NCBI GenBank assembly: GCA_037043015.1
Contig: CM073322.1
Coordinates: 25,758,364-25,822,363 of the forward strand
Direction of reading: 5' to 3'
DNA from: Bryum argenteum
Taxonomy: Eukaryota; Streptophyta; Bryopsida; Bryales; Bryaceae
DNA: 64,000 nt
Shown here: positions 1-14,352 of the stretch, in pieces
How the letters are laid out: each line of letters starts with the position of its first letter
Numbering within the stretch: the stretch's first letter is position 1
The notes under the pieces: generated by a model
Databases searched by the model: none
The model's input: the letters and a program-made list of their open reading frames with translations, nothing else
What the model was told of the DNA's origin: nothing
Translations under genes and position numbers: made by a program

Positions 1-33
1 ACAACTTATTATGGTAGAGCAGCCAAAAATGGC

Positions 34-1877
34 GCAGTGCCGAAAATGGAGCCCTAGCAATCTTCACTGTCACGTACATAATAGCTTCTCCATACAACAG
101 TACCATGTACACACTGCAGAGATTATAGGGCGTCACTTTAGGGCACCATTTTAGGAACACCTATATTTCCATCTTCAAAAATTCATTACTTACTGTAGAA
201 GAGTCGAAAAATGATGATTCCACTTGCTCTAGTTTTCTACTAATTTTCCCCATGCAAAAAAATTGCTTGCACTGGCAACATTCCTGTAGATTTTCTGTGC
301 TGAAAATTGCGCCATTATAGGACACCTTACCATATACATTGTTCTTCAACTACATGAATTCTGGCTATGTAGGTTTTTTTAAATAGAGTGTCAAAATAAT
401 ACTTGAATTTATGTAAGATGATTGTTATAATTTTCATGGATTTTGGTGTTAACATGAGTGGTTAATCCGAAGATTTGAAACATTTTTGGTTTGTGATGTT
501 GATATTCATTGCTCTGTATGATTTGGCAAGTATTCGCTACATAAGAGATCGTTGATTAGTGAAACAAACGTTAGGGTAGAAGCAATTACCGTACCACCAT
601 AGCGAGTTCGGTCCTCAACGAACAAATATTTAATTTTTTTGAAGAAATAAGCTTTGTATGCGAGAAGTAGACTTCAGTTTTGAAAGTCGTTCTTTTTGTT
701 TCTTGGAAAATCCTATGCAAAGGAGAGAGGTGAACCGAAGGCTCTGACTGTTGTTGTTGCAGTAACTCATCCAATTTCGTTCCTCTTGGCTTGTAATTTC
801 TAATTTTTTACGTTTCTTAAAACAAAAATATTTATGAAAGAACTTGCTATGGTGGTACAGTATATTGTGGCGTCCCCCACAAATTTTTAAAAAGTAAATT
901 GAACACAAGGCAATCATTCATAAGCAGAGTCAAGTTCTTGTAATAGTGCATGGCTTTGAAAAAGAGGCTCTAAGGAGGGAGTAATCTTTAGAAGAGCTTT
1001 TCTTATATAACGATTTGTTGCATACATTATAAGGTGTCACTTCATGTCATCATTTCAGAAACACCTACTTTAAAAATTCATAACTCATTGTAAAAGAATT
1101 CAAAACTGATGATTCCACTTCCTTCATCTTTCTACTAATTTTCCCCATGCAAGAAAATTGTTACATGCATCCCTACAGTTAATTGAACCACTGCTGAACA
1201 CCTTGGAATTGGAGCTCAGAAGCGACACCACATAAAACCAAACTGCTTTTGTATGTTCCAGCAGACTCCACTTGGTCATACTGTCAGCTGGACATGTGTG
1301 ACGGTGCCGAACATTCTGTCCCGGGGGGGGTTGACACTGTGGTCCCCGTCGACTGTTGTCCGAAGGAGGTTTCATGGAACCTTCGCCGGAAGATGCGAGT
1401 TCGAATCTCCGCTGCAGCAGCAGCCCGTACAGCACATTACTGTCAGTCTGTCTTGGTCCACGTGCGTATTTCGACGTTGCCTTTCTGCTGACGCCATTTG
1501 CATGACGCACGGTCGTACCAAATCAAGCAATGCTTCTAGAATAAGATGCTTCATGTTTAAGATGGCTCTCTCCGAAATAATACTTGCTCACCCATGAGGA
1601 GTATAGTAAAGTTGCCAAAAAGTTGCGGAAAAGCTATAGGAAAGTGCAAACAATTTTCGAAATTTTTGTGCGTGGGGAAAATTAGAATAAAGCTAGAACA
1701 AGTGGAATCATCATTTTTGGACTTTTTTACAGTGAGTTATGAATTTTTGTAATTGGAAATATAGGTATTCTTAAAATGGTGCCCTCAAGTGACACCCAGT
1801 AATGTTTGCATCGAGTACATGGTTGTGTTGTATGGAGAAGCTGTGAGTAAAGATTACTAGAGCTCCATTTTCGGCAC
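34..1877. mobile_element. 1.84-kb element with long terminal inverted repeats
   Basis: About 220 bases at 34-254 recur in reverse complement at 1672-1877; shared landmarks are GCAGTGCCGAAAATGGA at the outer end and AATTTTCCCCA at the inner end. A third, partial copy in the left-arm orientation lies at about 1020-1165. Between the arms is a GC-rich block (1240-1560) unlike the AT-rich arms. Long TIRs around foreign-looking cargo resemble non-autonomous Mutator or foldback elements. I see no transposase and no clear target duplication, so the class is inferred. Confidence 0.55.
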
Positions 1878-1885
1878 TGCTTTAT

Positions 1886-3354
1886 TATTGAATGTTTCGT
1901 GCTCTATGCAATTCTCTTTCAAGTTTCACTTGGTAGTCATATTGCGAGTTTTTGTTGAGAAACATAAAGATATATAATCGCAATTTGGCAATGAGCATCT
2001 CTACATTCTTAAATTCAACATAAAGATTAGATTATGTCTGAAAAAGCACATGGATGCACTATGGGATTGGATTTTGGCAACAAATTTTGCAAACAATATC
2101 CTCATGCTTTATTGCTTTTAGACTGAGAAGGCTCGTACATACCTACTTATCTTTGAGAATGACACTTCTATAGGGGTAAGCTTCAACAACAACAATTCAT
2201 AAAGAGTACATAATCATGTTCCATACTCTTCTAAGATTTTGTTGCTAGTCAAATGGTGAATAATCAACGGAATAAATGTAATCTTTTTCTTATAGATCTC
2301 TCATCAGTGGAAAAAGTATGTAGTTTCCACCAAGCTTTTCACCAAGAGTTTCCACCAAAGTTTTCACGAGAATTTCTATATAGGACGACTCATTCCACCA
2401 ATTTTAATGAAAATTAATGGAAATTAAAAATCCAAACAATTTTCCATTAGTGTTCATACATTCAAATTATTGATCATGTTTGGCCTTTCATACTTAGCAA
2501 GTCCTTTCGTATGTAGAGCACAAAATAAATGAAATTATGGGCTCGAAAATCATTTTGTGAGCGGTTGCTTGAGTTTTGCGGCGCTGGTGGAGATGCTATG
2601 GAGGGACGCAAAGCAGTAGCCTCATGCGCCATGAAAGGTGGCACACAACGGATGGAACACTTTTGGGAGGGTCCCCTTTTTACACCACCTTTTCCAGCGA
2701 CGAACTGTAGTTAATAGAGTTTCCAGAATGCAGGTCGATGTTTTTGAGAAAGAGCCAGAGATCGAAAGAACAGGATTCTTCTTCGTCACTTTCTTCTTTT
2801 GTTGTGTTGGCTCTTCTTGGATAGGGCCGAGAGTTAGGTAGTTCCCCGAAGTCACTTTAGAAGTGCATCAGTGTTCTAGCGCACTATATGTATAGCAGAG
2901 TGCATGCTGCACCTGCATGTCACACACTTCAGTTGCTAGGATTCTCTCCTGCAGTTGAAGTCTCAGAGACGCATTAATTTCCGCACTCCTTGTTCGTCCA
3001 GAGAAAAATTCGGCGCACAAGAATTTGCAGTGAGATTGGAATCTCACTTCAGTTGAGCTCATTTCTTTTGCTGTTGCTGCATGCCGGAGACTTAGCGAGG
3101 GTTTCAGGTTTGTGCCAGTTCAGCTATGTTGTGTTAGAGCTCTGGAATGCCAGCGGTCTCTTGAAATTCAAGCTTCTGCTATTTTTTATGAGCGTTAGAG
3201 GATTTAATTTTATTTCGTTAGCGACTTAACTTACTATCGTGATGTATTTTTTCGTGACGCAGAGGTGATGCTGACGCGGCGGTGAGCACTGTGTGAATGC
3301 ATGTTGAGCTAGTCAGAGTGTAGTGAGATTTTTTTTGGCAAGAAGAGAGGTGAA
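1886..3354 (+). other. Upstream flank of the ABCG gene
   Basis: No gene is recognised. The stretch holds short AT-rich repeats near 2330-2380 (variants of TTCCACCAAG) and becomes more GC-balanced from about 2530 toward the ABCG start codon, as expected for promoter and 5' leader. No convincing TATA box was found. Confidence 0.4.
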
Positions 3355-5281
3355 ATGGCAGAATCCACCGTTCCTGAGGGGGACATATGGTTTGAGAGAA
3401 AGCATGGCGGGTCGAGGGATTGGTCTGATACAGGGAGCGGTCGCATTCCGTTCAAGAATTTGAGCAGTCGCCGTCGTGAGTCGGACGATCAGATGGAGCT
3501 TCAGTGGGCTGCACTGGAGAAGCTCCCGACGTATCACCGCCTTCGAACTGCCATTCTTGATTCTAACGACGGCGTTGCGAATGGAACTATTGATGTGAGA
3601 CACCTTGCCAAAGGGCAGAGGACGAGCATCGTTGATAAAGCTTTGGCCACCAGCGAGCAAGACAATGAGCGTTTCTTGTCCAAGGTCAAGGAACGTTTGT
3701 TAAGGTGAGGACGACGACGCTGCTCTTTTCTTTGGCACATTTTGTGATGCCGGACGAGAATTAGTTGCTTCGTTTCCGGAATTTAGTATGTTGTTGCTGT
3801 ATGAAGGCTGTGAACGGAAGTCTATGAGTTTGGGATCTTCGATTAAATCTGTACGAAATTGATTGGCGCCTCATGTTGTACGCTTAGAATCATCACCGTC
3901 TTGATCCATTCGTGCACATCACGTCCCTGTACAATTGGCGAATTGCGCACGCGAGAATTTTCGACATTGATAGCGCTATTTTCTCAAGAGCACGTTCAGA
4001 TCGTGTTTTTATGAATTTGGTGCAACATTTAACAATTTCTTGATTTTTTAAAATCCAAAAGTGGTTCGTGGGAGTCCATTCAGATTCGTATGTACTCTTC
4101 AGAAAAAAGTCACTGAGGGTTTCATGGTGTTTAAGCCCTCAGGTTCCCGCGATTTTAATTTGTAATCAAATATTGCTCAAGATGAATTCTATGAAATATC
4201 TCAGCTCTCCATTTTTTCATTATATTAGTTTTTCAAATTTAGTTAGAAGGTGGCTTAGTCTTATGGTGGTCGAAAACTTCTCTTGATGCTGAGAAGCTGT
4301 TTCGTCGTTTTAGGTGAGAAATTTGTGGAGTGAGAAAGTTAAATCCTCTCAAGCACTTGCGGGGTTTGAAACCATGCTTGCTTGAGCTTTAGTTTCGGCA
4401 CGAGAATAATCAGAATGCATTTTTTCGATTGTGGACAAGTAGATCATACTTTACATATTCTGTTAGGGATGTGTACTAGGTACCGTAACTTACTGCTTCT
4501 GCTTTCGATTAGATCTTTAGAGGAATTTATAGAGAGGTACAAGCGGATGCTATTGCTAGAGAAAGACAATTTGAAACTCCTATGAATAAATTAGAGACGA
4601 CGTACTGAGGCCATAGCCGTGGTCTTAAGTACTTGGTGACAGCATGGTACTGATAATTATGCACTGTCAGCTACGGTAGATCTGCAGGCAGTAGTTCAGT
4701 GCCGGTTGCGTATGACGATTAAAAAGGTGGTACAGAAATCTGAGGAAATGTTGGCCCTTACCAGCCTCGTTACACTTGATTGGATAGTTATTGACATGAA
4801 TTGATCATATCGTGCAGAGTGGGCGTACAGCAACCCTGCGTTGAAGTGCGGTTTGAAGATTTGTCTGTGAATGCAGACGTTTACGTAGGAAGTCGGGCGT
4901 TGCCGAGTTTAACCAATTTTACTCGGAACATGTTGGAGGTAGTGTTTCAGTGTCGAAGATTCACTCTGCAGTGTGTATTTCTCAGGCGTTCTTTTATACC
5001 TTGAAAAAGTCAAGTCCGGTTATGATAGTGATTTGACTCTTGTCCATCTTAATGCAGGGTACATTGGCAAAATGTGGACTTTTTCCAAATAACAAGAGGG
5101 ATTTTCCTATCTTGCATGGAGTTAGTGGCATCATCAGACCTGGCAGGTACTAGAATTTGGCACAGGCCCAGCTAGATGGAAAAGTACTACGGATTGGAAT
5201 GTACTGGTGGGAGTACGGGAGTTTGGGGTTATTGGAGGAGTTCACGAAGTGATACTAGTCTTAGTTTATGCATTTAAAAGA

Positions 5282-5316
<35 letters not shown>

Positions 5317-8300
5317 GGTTTCTCCCGTTTATTGACACTTACTGAAAGTTTCAAGATTGTAGAATAATACAAGCATTTGGAATGTGTCCAGCTGGCTTTA
5401 CTGCATGGAATGATTGTGCTCATCAATACATCTTTACGAAAGAGAAACTTTTCTCATTGTTTCACTTGATACAGGATGACTTTACTCCTGGGCCCTCCTG
5501 GTGCTGGCAAGACGACGCTGCTACTGGCTTTAGCTGGAAAGCTTGACAAATCCCTGAGAGTATGACCTCTTCCTTGCTAACTTGCCAGCTTGCAGCAGTT
5601 GATTCGAATGAAGTATGATATATTGTGAAGTTGGATGAACCTGAAGCGCTTACTTTGGGGATTCTGCTTGCTTCGGTTTCCTTAATACTGTTTGAACTGG
5701 TTGGAGAAAATCATTGAGCTTATCGTAACTTTGAATGTTGTAATTCCCTTCGGAGTTTTCTTTTACATACTTGTAGTTAATTGACACTTTTCTCGTATTA
5801 AATGACGATCTGACGTCAATTTGTTTCTTATCACAGGTGACGGGAAATATCACTTACAATGGCCATACTTTTGACGAATTCGTTCCGCAACGAACTTCCT
5901 CGTATATCAGCCAAACGGACAATCATATTGGGGAGCTTACGGTTCGAGAAACATTGGATTTTGCCGCAAGATGTCAGGGCGTTGGCTACAAATACGGTGA
6001 ATAACCATAAATTACCTTACAATGCCTTAAAATCTGCACTTTAAACTTTGATTCGAAGAATTACTTTTTGAGAGTCTGCTATGGAGTGAAAGTAGAATGC
6101 GTGCACCTAATAACAATAATTATCTCGTGATTATCAAATCCATGTCAATCAGAATTATATTTTTGCAGAATGTAGGATCATTGTGTCATCGTTGCTAAAG
6201 CTTCGCTACATGTTCTAGCACGGGTCGTCTTGAGAAGTTGCCTTTGATAACGCTCAAGACGACTGAATTCTGTGTTCTCTCCAATTCTTGCAGATATGCT
6301 GACAGAGCTTGCCCGTCGAGAGAAGCAACAAGGTATTCACCCCGATCCGGATATAGATGCATACATGAAGGTGAGACTAATGTTTATTCCCAGGTTGATA
6401 TAAGGTTGATATATTTTGGTGGTATACAATCACTCGATGTGAATTCTAACTATCAGTGTTGAATTTGTTTATCACGTTAGGCTTCTGCCGTTGAGGGGAA
6501 GAAACATAGTCTCTCAACAGAGTACATCATGAAGATTCTGGGCCTTGATATATGTGCCGACACAGTTGTAGGCAATGAAATGCTTCGTGGAATATCCGGA
6601 GGCCAGAGAAAACGTGTAACAACAGGTAAAGTAATCACCGTCATGGAGGAGTAAAATTCTCTACCTTCGGTTTTTGGAGTTTTCCGAATTTATGAAACGG
6701 GCGAAAGCCTTGTCAGAAGGCTCTCTGCAACTTGTCGTATGACATATCTTTATCTTTGAGGTGAAATTTGTGTGATTAGTTGATTTTTACCAAGTTGTTC
6801 ACCGTCTTAGCTTTCTCTTCCTATTCATGCAGGTGAGATGATCGTTGGACCGAAGAAGACTTTGTTCATGGACGAAATTTCTACTGGTTTGGACAGCTCT
6901 ACTACCTTCCAGATTGTGAACTGCACCCGAAATTTTGTGCACCTGATGGAAGGAACCGTATTAATGGCTCTCCTTCAGCCTGCACCAGAGACATTTGAGC
7001 TATTTGACGACATCTGTTTACTAGCTGAAGGTCATGTCGTGTATCTTGGACCAAGAGAAGAAATCTTGGAATTTTTTGAGACTGTTGGGTTCAGACTTCC
7101 TCCTCGAAAAGGAATCGCGGATTTTCTCCAAGAGGTACCAGAGGATTTTCGAGATTTTCAACCTTTTTATGTTGAGAATTTTAGTATGTCAATGTATGAG
7201 GGGATGGAATCCAATGCATTTCTAGTAGCTTCGATTTTAAATATTTGTTTGTTTTCCTTTTTCATAAGCAATGATGCGTTAGGAAAGTAGATCTCTTAGA
7301 AAGCGTTTCTGACTGCAGGTTACATCGAAAAAAGATCAAGAGCAATATTGGTATGACCGCAGAGTGCCATATCGGTATATACCCGTTGCTGAAATAGCCG
7401 AGCAGTTTACGAGTTTTCGAGTTGGCAAGGAGCTGGACGAGAAGCTTGCCACTCCCTTCAGCAAATCTGACAGCCATCCAGCAGCTCTTGTCACGACTAA
7501 GTTTGCGTTGTCTAAGTGGGATCTCCTCAAAGCGTGTGTGGAGAGGGAGGTTTTGCTTATGAAACGAAATAGGTTCTTATACATATTCCGGACCTGTCAG
7601 GTGAGCATTCACTACTCTGCAGCCCCTGCCTTGGATGTCAATATTTCTAAATTTCCTGACTTTCTTACTGAAGATGAGGAATTGTTATCAATAATATCTA
7701 TGTAATGCAAAGCTTGAAGCTTGGTAATGATTTACCTGATAAGTTCTTGATTCGAAATGTTGTAGGTGGCGTTTGTAGCAATTATTACTTCCACGCTTTT
7801 TTTCCGAACACGTCTGCATCCAACCAACGAATTATACGGATCGCTATATCTCGCTACACTCTTCTTTGCGCTAGTGCACATGATGTTTAATGGTTTTTCG
7901 GAAATGTCCATCACGGTGGCTCGATTACCCGTTTTCTACAAACAACGAGACAATCTCTTCTATCCCGGTTGGGCGTTTTCAGTACCGAGTTTTCTGCTGC
8001 GGCTTCCATATTCAGTGGTCGAATCTATAATATGGTCATGTATCGTTTACTACATAATAGGGCTCACTCCAGAACCTGGCAGGTAACGACTTTGTGCCTG
8101 CATGGTGCTCAAGTAGATAACTCGCTTTTTGAAGTGGTGATTCTTGTTCATCATGTATGATTTCACATAGATTCAGACGAATCATTATTTCGTGAAGCAG
8201 TGTGTCTTCTTGTACTGCTGTTCAGTTTACATGCTCTTGCATGTCTAGCTCTCTAAGTTCGCATTAGGGCACCCAACTGTGAATTGATAATGTTTTGTTT

Positions 8301-11300
8301 GTGACAGGTTTTTCCGGTACATGCTACTTCTGTTCTTCATGCATCAAATGGCAGTTGCTCTTTTCCGGCTTATAGGCGCACTTGGTCGGAGTATGGTGGT
8401 GGCCAACACTTTTGGTTCGTTTGCTTTGCTGGTGGTCTTTGTATTGGGTGGCTTCATCCTTTCAAAGCGTAAGTTCTGCTGCTCTGTATTTTTCATTTCA
8501 TTTGTTTGCTCTCAGAATTGATATTTAAGAACACACTCAAATTTCTCCTGGGTGACGAATCAAGTTAAATAGATACCTCGATTTTGGATCATAAATGGAT
8601 CATCGGAAATTTAGAGTTGGCTTGCTCAAAAGGATGTCTCTTTCATAGCAACTTATGACTAAGTTCATACGGCTTAAGGTGACTGTTCTTATTCTTATAG
8701 TATGTATGTCTCTTATTTGTATCGTACAGAAAGCATACATCCTTGGTGGATATGGGGATATTGGATTTCACCTCTCTCGTATGCCCAAAATGCTATCGCT
8801 GTTAACGAGTTTCTATCCCCTCGGTGGCAGAAGGTAACATTTCTTCCCTTCTAGTGTTTCAGTTGTGGGAATCCAGTTGCTGAATTTTATTCTACTCTAA
8901 ACAACCTTTTAAGTTGAATTATCCACTTTTATAGCTGAGCTTGAAGCTTCGTACTTCTCTCATTTTCTCATTTATCAAGTACATGTAGGATCCTTGCTTC
9001 TCAATTAAGTAGCACTCTGATTTTTTTTATTTGTTGGAGTTACAGGCCAGTCAGATCACGGGACAACCTCTGTATCGGAGTATATTGGAGAGTAGAGGAA
9101 TCTATACTCAATGGTATTGGTATTGGATTGGCCTCGGCGCCCTTATTGGTTACATTGTGATTTTCAACGTATTGGTGACTTTTGCTCTTCAACACCTTAG
9201 CCGTGAGTGATTCACCTCAGTTTCTTCCGAAAGATTTTAAGTGTTTTCCTGCCTGTCATGATAGGATGACTTCCTCTATTTTGATAAGCATAGTTAGAGC
9301 ATTGTTTTAATCCAAAATATTCTTCACTCTGACACCATACATTTTCATTGACTCAAATATGAGCAGCAATGGGTAAACCGCAAGCCACGGTCGCTGAGGA
9401 GACTGTGAAGGAGAAGGTTGAGGGACGTAACATAGCGTCTAGGAGAAAGAGCATGAGTGCGCGTGATGGTCATTCAGTTCACAATGGCGCGCCAGCTGGT
9501 TAGTATCGGTTCCTTCTCTTACTTTTTAAAAACCATTCTTAGAGCATATGAGATCCACTTTCTTGACCTTTGTATTGCTTTGAGTTGTCAAATTGCATTG
9601 TGAGCGGAAGAATCACAAGAGAGAATTCTAATAGTGAAATTTTCACTTCTCCAGTAGAGGTACAGATGGAAGATTATCCTCGTGACGTGCCACCTGAAAC
9701 AGCGGTTGATATTTCGAATCTCCAGAAAATTAATGGCCATGAGAAGAAGGGCATGATTTTACCTTTTGAACCCTTGGCATTAACGTTCCATGACGTTAAC
9801 TACTTTGTTGACATGCCCGCGGTGAGTTACTTCTAGTTTTGGTGTGGAATTTAAAAGACTCTGACTAGAGGATTTATCGAACTGGTTTGCATGATTGGTT
9901 AGTTCACTCAGTCAAGTCGATTTATGGTACCAGCATTTTATGAATCCCTTCTGTAATCAGATGTATGAGTGCCTTATGTGTGTAAATGGTCTGCAGAATA
10001 TGAAAGGTGAAGGAGTTACTGCTGATAAGCTGCAGCTGCTTCGAAATGTAAGCGGAGCATTTCGGCCTGGTGTGCTGACTGCGTTGATGGGTGTCTCTGG
10101 AGCTGGAAAGACGACGCTCATGGATGTCCTTGCTGGGAGGAAAACAGGAGGTTATATCGAAGGCGACATTAGGGTGTCTGGGTACCCAAAGGTGCAGGAG
10201 ACATTTGCACGTGTAGCTGGGTATGTAGAGCAATCGGATATCCATTCTCCACAAGTCACAGTTCACGAATCTTTGATATTCTCATCCTGGTTGCGGCTAC
10301 CTAAGGACGTTGATGATAAAACTCGAGAGGTGAGTAGCCCTTCAATCACTATTTTCTTAACAAGGATACTCTGTTCAAGGATGATATTGATGAATTGTTA
10401 CATCGTGCAAGTAGGCATTCCTTTGAGCTATCCATACAGCTGCCATGATAAATCACTTGTATCAAGTAATGTACTCGGTTTAGGTGGTCATTCCTGAATG
10501 GAGACCGATTGGTTTTTGCAGACCTTTGTGGAGGAGGTCATGGAATTAGTGGAGCTGGGCCCATTACGGCAATCTCTGGTGGGGCTTCCTGGTAGCACAG
10601 GACTCTCAACGGAGCAAAGAAAGCGTCTGACCATCGCTGTTGAGTTGGTCGCCAACCCGTCCATTATTTTCATGGATGAACCTACATCGGGTCTGGATGC
10701 TCGTGCAGCAGCGATTGTGATGCGCACTGTCCGGAACACAGTGGATACAGGGAGGACAGTTGTTTGTACCATTCACCAGCCCAGTATCGACATCTTTGAG
10801 GCGTTTGATGAGGTACTGGTCGCCTTTATGCATTGATGTGATTATAAGCCATCTTAGCTTTTACTCAAAGAGTGCTGCACCCATGTGTTTAGATTATGAT
10901 AGTGTTCGTAATTGTGCCTGTATCGACCATCATTATTATGCCATTTTGATTGAGTCTCAATCATTTGCCCCTTCATGAGTTGCGCTAATTGCACTCTTCT
11001 GTACTGTATGCAGTTGTTGCTCTTGAAACGTGGTGGACAAACTGTATATGCTGGACCGCTTGGTGAACAGTCAAAGCTCTTGGTGGAGTATTTTCAGGTG
11101 TGTATACCGTAGACCTAGGTGAATCGAGGCTTGTTATATTTATTATACACTTTGGGTTTTTTAACTCAAGCTTTTACTCTTAGTGCAAGATCGTGAGAAG
11201 TCAATCTAAGATGACAAGCGCCATGCATATCACTTGGGATTAACTTTATGAACAATTTGTTGTTGTGGAGCAGGCAATCGAGGGAACCCCTTCAATCAAA

Positions 11301-12926
11301 GAAGGCTATAATCCCGCAACATGGATGCTGGAGGTCTCAACTCCAGCCGCAGAGCTGCGGATTGGGAAAGATTTTGCAGATATTTACAGAGATTCCAGCT
11401 TGTTCCGGTGAGGAGTTTGTTTTTTCGCAGCTTATTTCTCATGTCAAATGTCCTTTTTGAATTAGCTCAAATTGGCGATGTTTTCTTACAGTTTAGTGGC
11501 TATTTTTCTCCAGACGCAATGAGGAGATGATCAAGTCATTGAGTGCTTCTAAACCTGGATCGCATGACCTGGAGTTTCCAACTCAGTTTTCACGATCTTC
11601 TTTGACACAGTTCAAGGCCAACCTGTGGAAGCAGAAACTAACGTACTGGCGTAGTCCTTACTACAACGCCGTGCGATTTTTCTTCACAGTCATTTGTGCA
11701 CTGATCTTTGGATCAGTCTTTTGGAATCTCGGCTCCAGGAGGTAATTTTCAACTTCCTCACCGTATCTGCTACTTTAAGATGTTTCGACCTTTCCAATGA
11801 TGCGCACATATCATGGTTTGTCTGTTCGTATATTTGTATCTCCTATTGAAGAAGTTATGCATTGTCCCTTTCAGAGGTACACAACAAGACATCTTCAATG
11901 TAATGGGAGCTTTATACGCTGCTGTATTGTTCTTGGGAGTAAACAACGCTTCCAGTGTGCAACCGGTAGTAGCAGTTGAGAGATCAGTGTTTTACAGGGA
12001 GCGAGCAGCGGGCATGTATTCACCCTTGCCTTATGCCTTTGCTCAGGTATGTTTACCGAGGCTTTGATGGGTCAATATGCTTTTTCTATCGTATGCTATG
12101 TTGTTTATTTTTTGATCACAAACAAAAAGCTAGAAACTAATTCAGTGTGTTTGAGCTGCAGGGTCTGATTGAAATTCCTTATATCTTGGTTCAGACTTTT
12201 GTATACGGACTCATCACATACTCCATGATTCAGTTTGAATGGACTGCAGGTAACTACAATTCATCACTAGGGGGGAATTTGTTCAAGAGCTGAGATGTAC
12301 ATTTGATGCATTTCTCACCACTTCTTTTACTGATAAAATTCTGGTGATGATTTGCAGCTAAATTCTTCTGGTATCTGCTATTCATGTTCTTGACATTCTC
12401 ATATTTCACATTTTACGGAATGATGGCCGTGGGATTGACTCCCTCACAACAACTGGCAGCAGTCATCTCTTCTGCATTTTATTCAATCTGGAATCTGTTC
12501 TCCGGATTTCTCATTCCCCGTCCCGTAAGTAACTGTCTCCTTACTTTCTGAACGATCAAGTAACATTTCTGTTCTCTGTTTGAATGATTCAATTTTCTAT
12601 TTTTCACTTCTTCAGTGAGCTTCAACCTAATAAACTGAAATGGGGTTTTAATGCAGAGTATGCCCGTCTGGTGGTTCTGGTACTACTACCTAAGCCCTGT
12701 GGCATGGACACTCTACGGTCTGATAGTTTCGCAGCTTGGGGATGTACAAACAGTCATCAACGCTCCCGGCTTTACCGGACAAACGGTTGAACAGTATCTC
12801 AACTCCTACTTTGGTTTCGAACACTCTATGGTTGGGGTTTGCGCTGTTATTCTTGTAGGTTTTGCTGCTGCCTTTTGGCTAGTTTTTGCGTTTTCTATCA
12901 AGTACCTCAACTTCCAGAAACGCTAG
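3355..12926 (+). CDS. Full-size ABCG (PDR-type) ABC transporter
   Basis: Plasma-membrane ATP-driven exporter of the plant pleiotropic drug resistance family; the substrate cannot be read from sequence. Exons: 3355-3704, 4818-4938, 5058-5146, 5475-5559, 5837-5996, 6294-6370, 6481-6625, 6833-7134, 7319-7600, 7766-8082, 8308-8468, 8730-8833, 9046-9202, 9367-9498, 9655-9821, 9997-10329, 10522-10812, 11014-11097, 11274-11407, 11514-11741, 11875-12046, 12162-12249, 12358-12524, 12657-12926. All phases join, giving 1471 aa, normal for the family. Reverse NBD-TMD-NBD-TMD order: NBD1 Walker [10 protein letters not shown] (193-201), signature SGGQ (333-336), Walker B LFMDE (353-357); NBD2 Walker [10 protein letters not shown] (915-923), signature LSTEQ (1022-1026), Walker B IIFMDE (1042-1047). 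Each half ends in a hydrophobic domain with PDR motifs such as VFYKQRD and [11 protein letters not shown]. Nothing is broken. Intron 3 carries a 32-T tract (5284-5315). Confidence 0.95.
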
Positions 12927-14028
12927 ATGCTGTAGAGATATTCCTTTTGTACATAGTAAGCCTTATGGAACAATTGTTCTATAATGAGTTGAGACGTACA
13001 ACCCTGGTAAATTTTAGTACTGGAACAACCCCAGTTCTTTCTCTTGTTTTTGAATAGAAGTGTAGATAGTTTAGTTAGTCTTTGCAGGTTACAATACCGG
13101 CAAGACTAGAACTTTGCAACTATGCCTTCTAGGGCAAATGATGTTGCAAGCGTGTAATTCATACAACAATGAATGAAGTCAATTTCAACTTGACTGTATG
13201 GAATGTGACCATGATGGAGTGATGTTCATATGGAATGTTTTAAATTGGTGTTCACATAGCTATCCACTTCTCAGTACAAGTGTCGATGATCCACATTTGT
13301 TCGTCCAAGTGTCATACACGTTTGTTTGTCCAGTACTGTTCATCCAAGTTAGTTTGTCGACTTTGTTCATCTAAGTTTATTCGTTGCCTAGTCCACTCAT
13401 CTCACTCTAGGCAAGTTTGCTTATTTGTCTAAGTTTGTTCTCACTCTCAGCAAGTCCATTCATGTGTCCATGTGAGTACGTCTTTGAGGTCTCTGGCAAG
13501 ATTGAAGTAATTACAACAATCCCGTTAATATTTTATTGTAGCTTCTACGAGATTTTGGTAGTAAATAATTACTTATTTTAAGAAGGAATTTCAAATTTTA
13601 GATTAAAAAAAAATGAATCCTTTTAAACTTACATAGAATTGAATTCCAAACATAGAGCACTTAAAAATAATGAAATTTAATCCCGTGTAATTTGTAAGCT
13701 TTATGTTTAACTAAGTTGAGTTGTAAAGCTTTTGAAAGCTTTAGGTTTACTCATCTGAGTTGTAAAGAATTTCGATGTTTACGAGTCCAAGATTTGAGAT
13801 ATTTGTTTTTTGGAAAAATAATGATATACTGCCAAAATTTGGTAGAGGCTAAAGTAATCATAAAAAAGTCTGAAAAATAATGAATCTCATACTTTTGGAT
13901 TTTTTAGGTATTTAAACCGGAAAACAATAAACTCTATGATGAAATCTTTACTATGTGAATCATTTAGCAAAAGTTGAATCCGGTAGTGGCTAGGGTATGT
14001 GAGAGAAGAAACAATTTTCTTACGTACA
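12927..14028. other. ABCG 3' flank with degenerate short repeats
   Basis: This contains the 3' UTR and AT-rich spacer. At about 13290-13480 there is a degenerate series built on variants of TTTGTTCATCCAAG. No gene is seen. Confidence 0.45.
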
Positions 14029-14352
14029 GATGAATTGTATGAGAGAAATTTCATTGTCATTCTAAGCACATGCATGTACACGAGCAAGATCGTTTGAGTA
14101 TGGTATGTATAACAAACATTCAAGTTTGCACATTTTTTGAGCAGTTTGAAGTGAATATCAAGTAACGTGTACACATGAAGTATCCATGGATTGTATGAGA
14201 GTAATGTCATTACCATTACATGCACCTACATGTGAATCTTGCAAAAATGATTTGCACGGTATTCATAGTCCACAAAGTCTCATCGCATCAAACGTAGAAA
14301 AGAAAATTTTAATGCCATTCTAGCTAGGCTTTATCAATCTGCATGTATGACA
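14029..14352. repeat. Degenerate direct repeat, period about 160 bp
   Basis: The motif ATTGTATGAGAG followed by a CATT-rich stretch and CATGCA/CACCTACATG appears near 14033 and again near 14191, with a weaker third trace around 14310-14350. Copies are strongly diverged; function unknown. Confidence 0.4.

Noticed and set aside
1345..1425. tRNA-like sequence with B box GAGTTCGAATCTCC
   Set aside because: The T stem is mismatched and no acceptor stem forms. I treat it as a tRNA-derived fragment at most, inside the long-TIR element.
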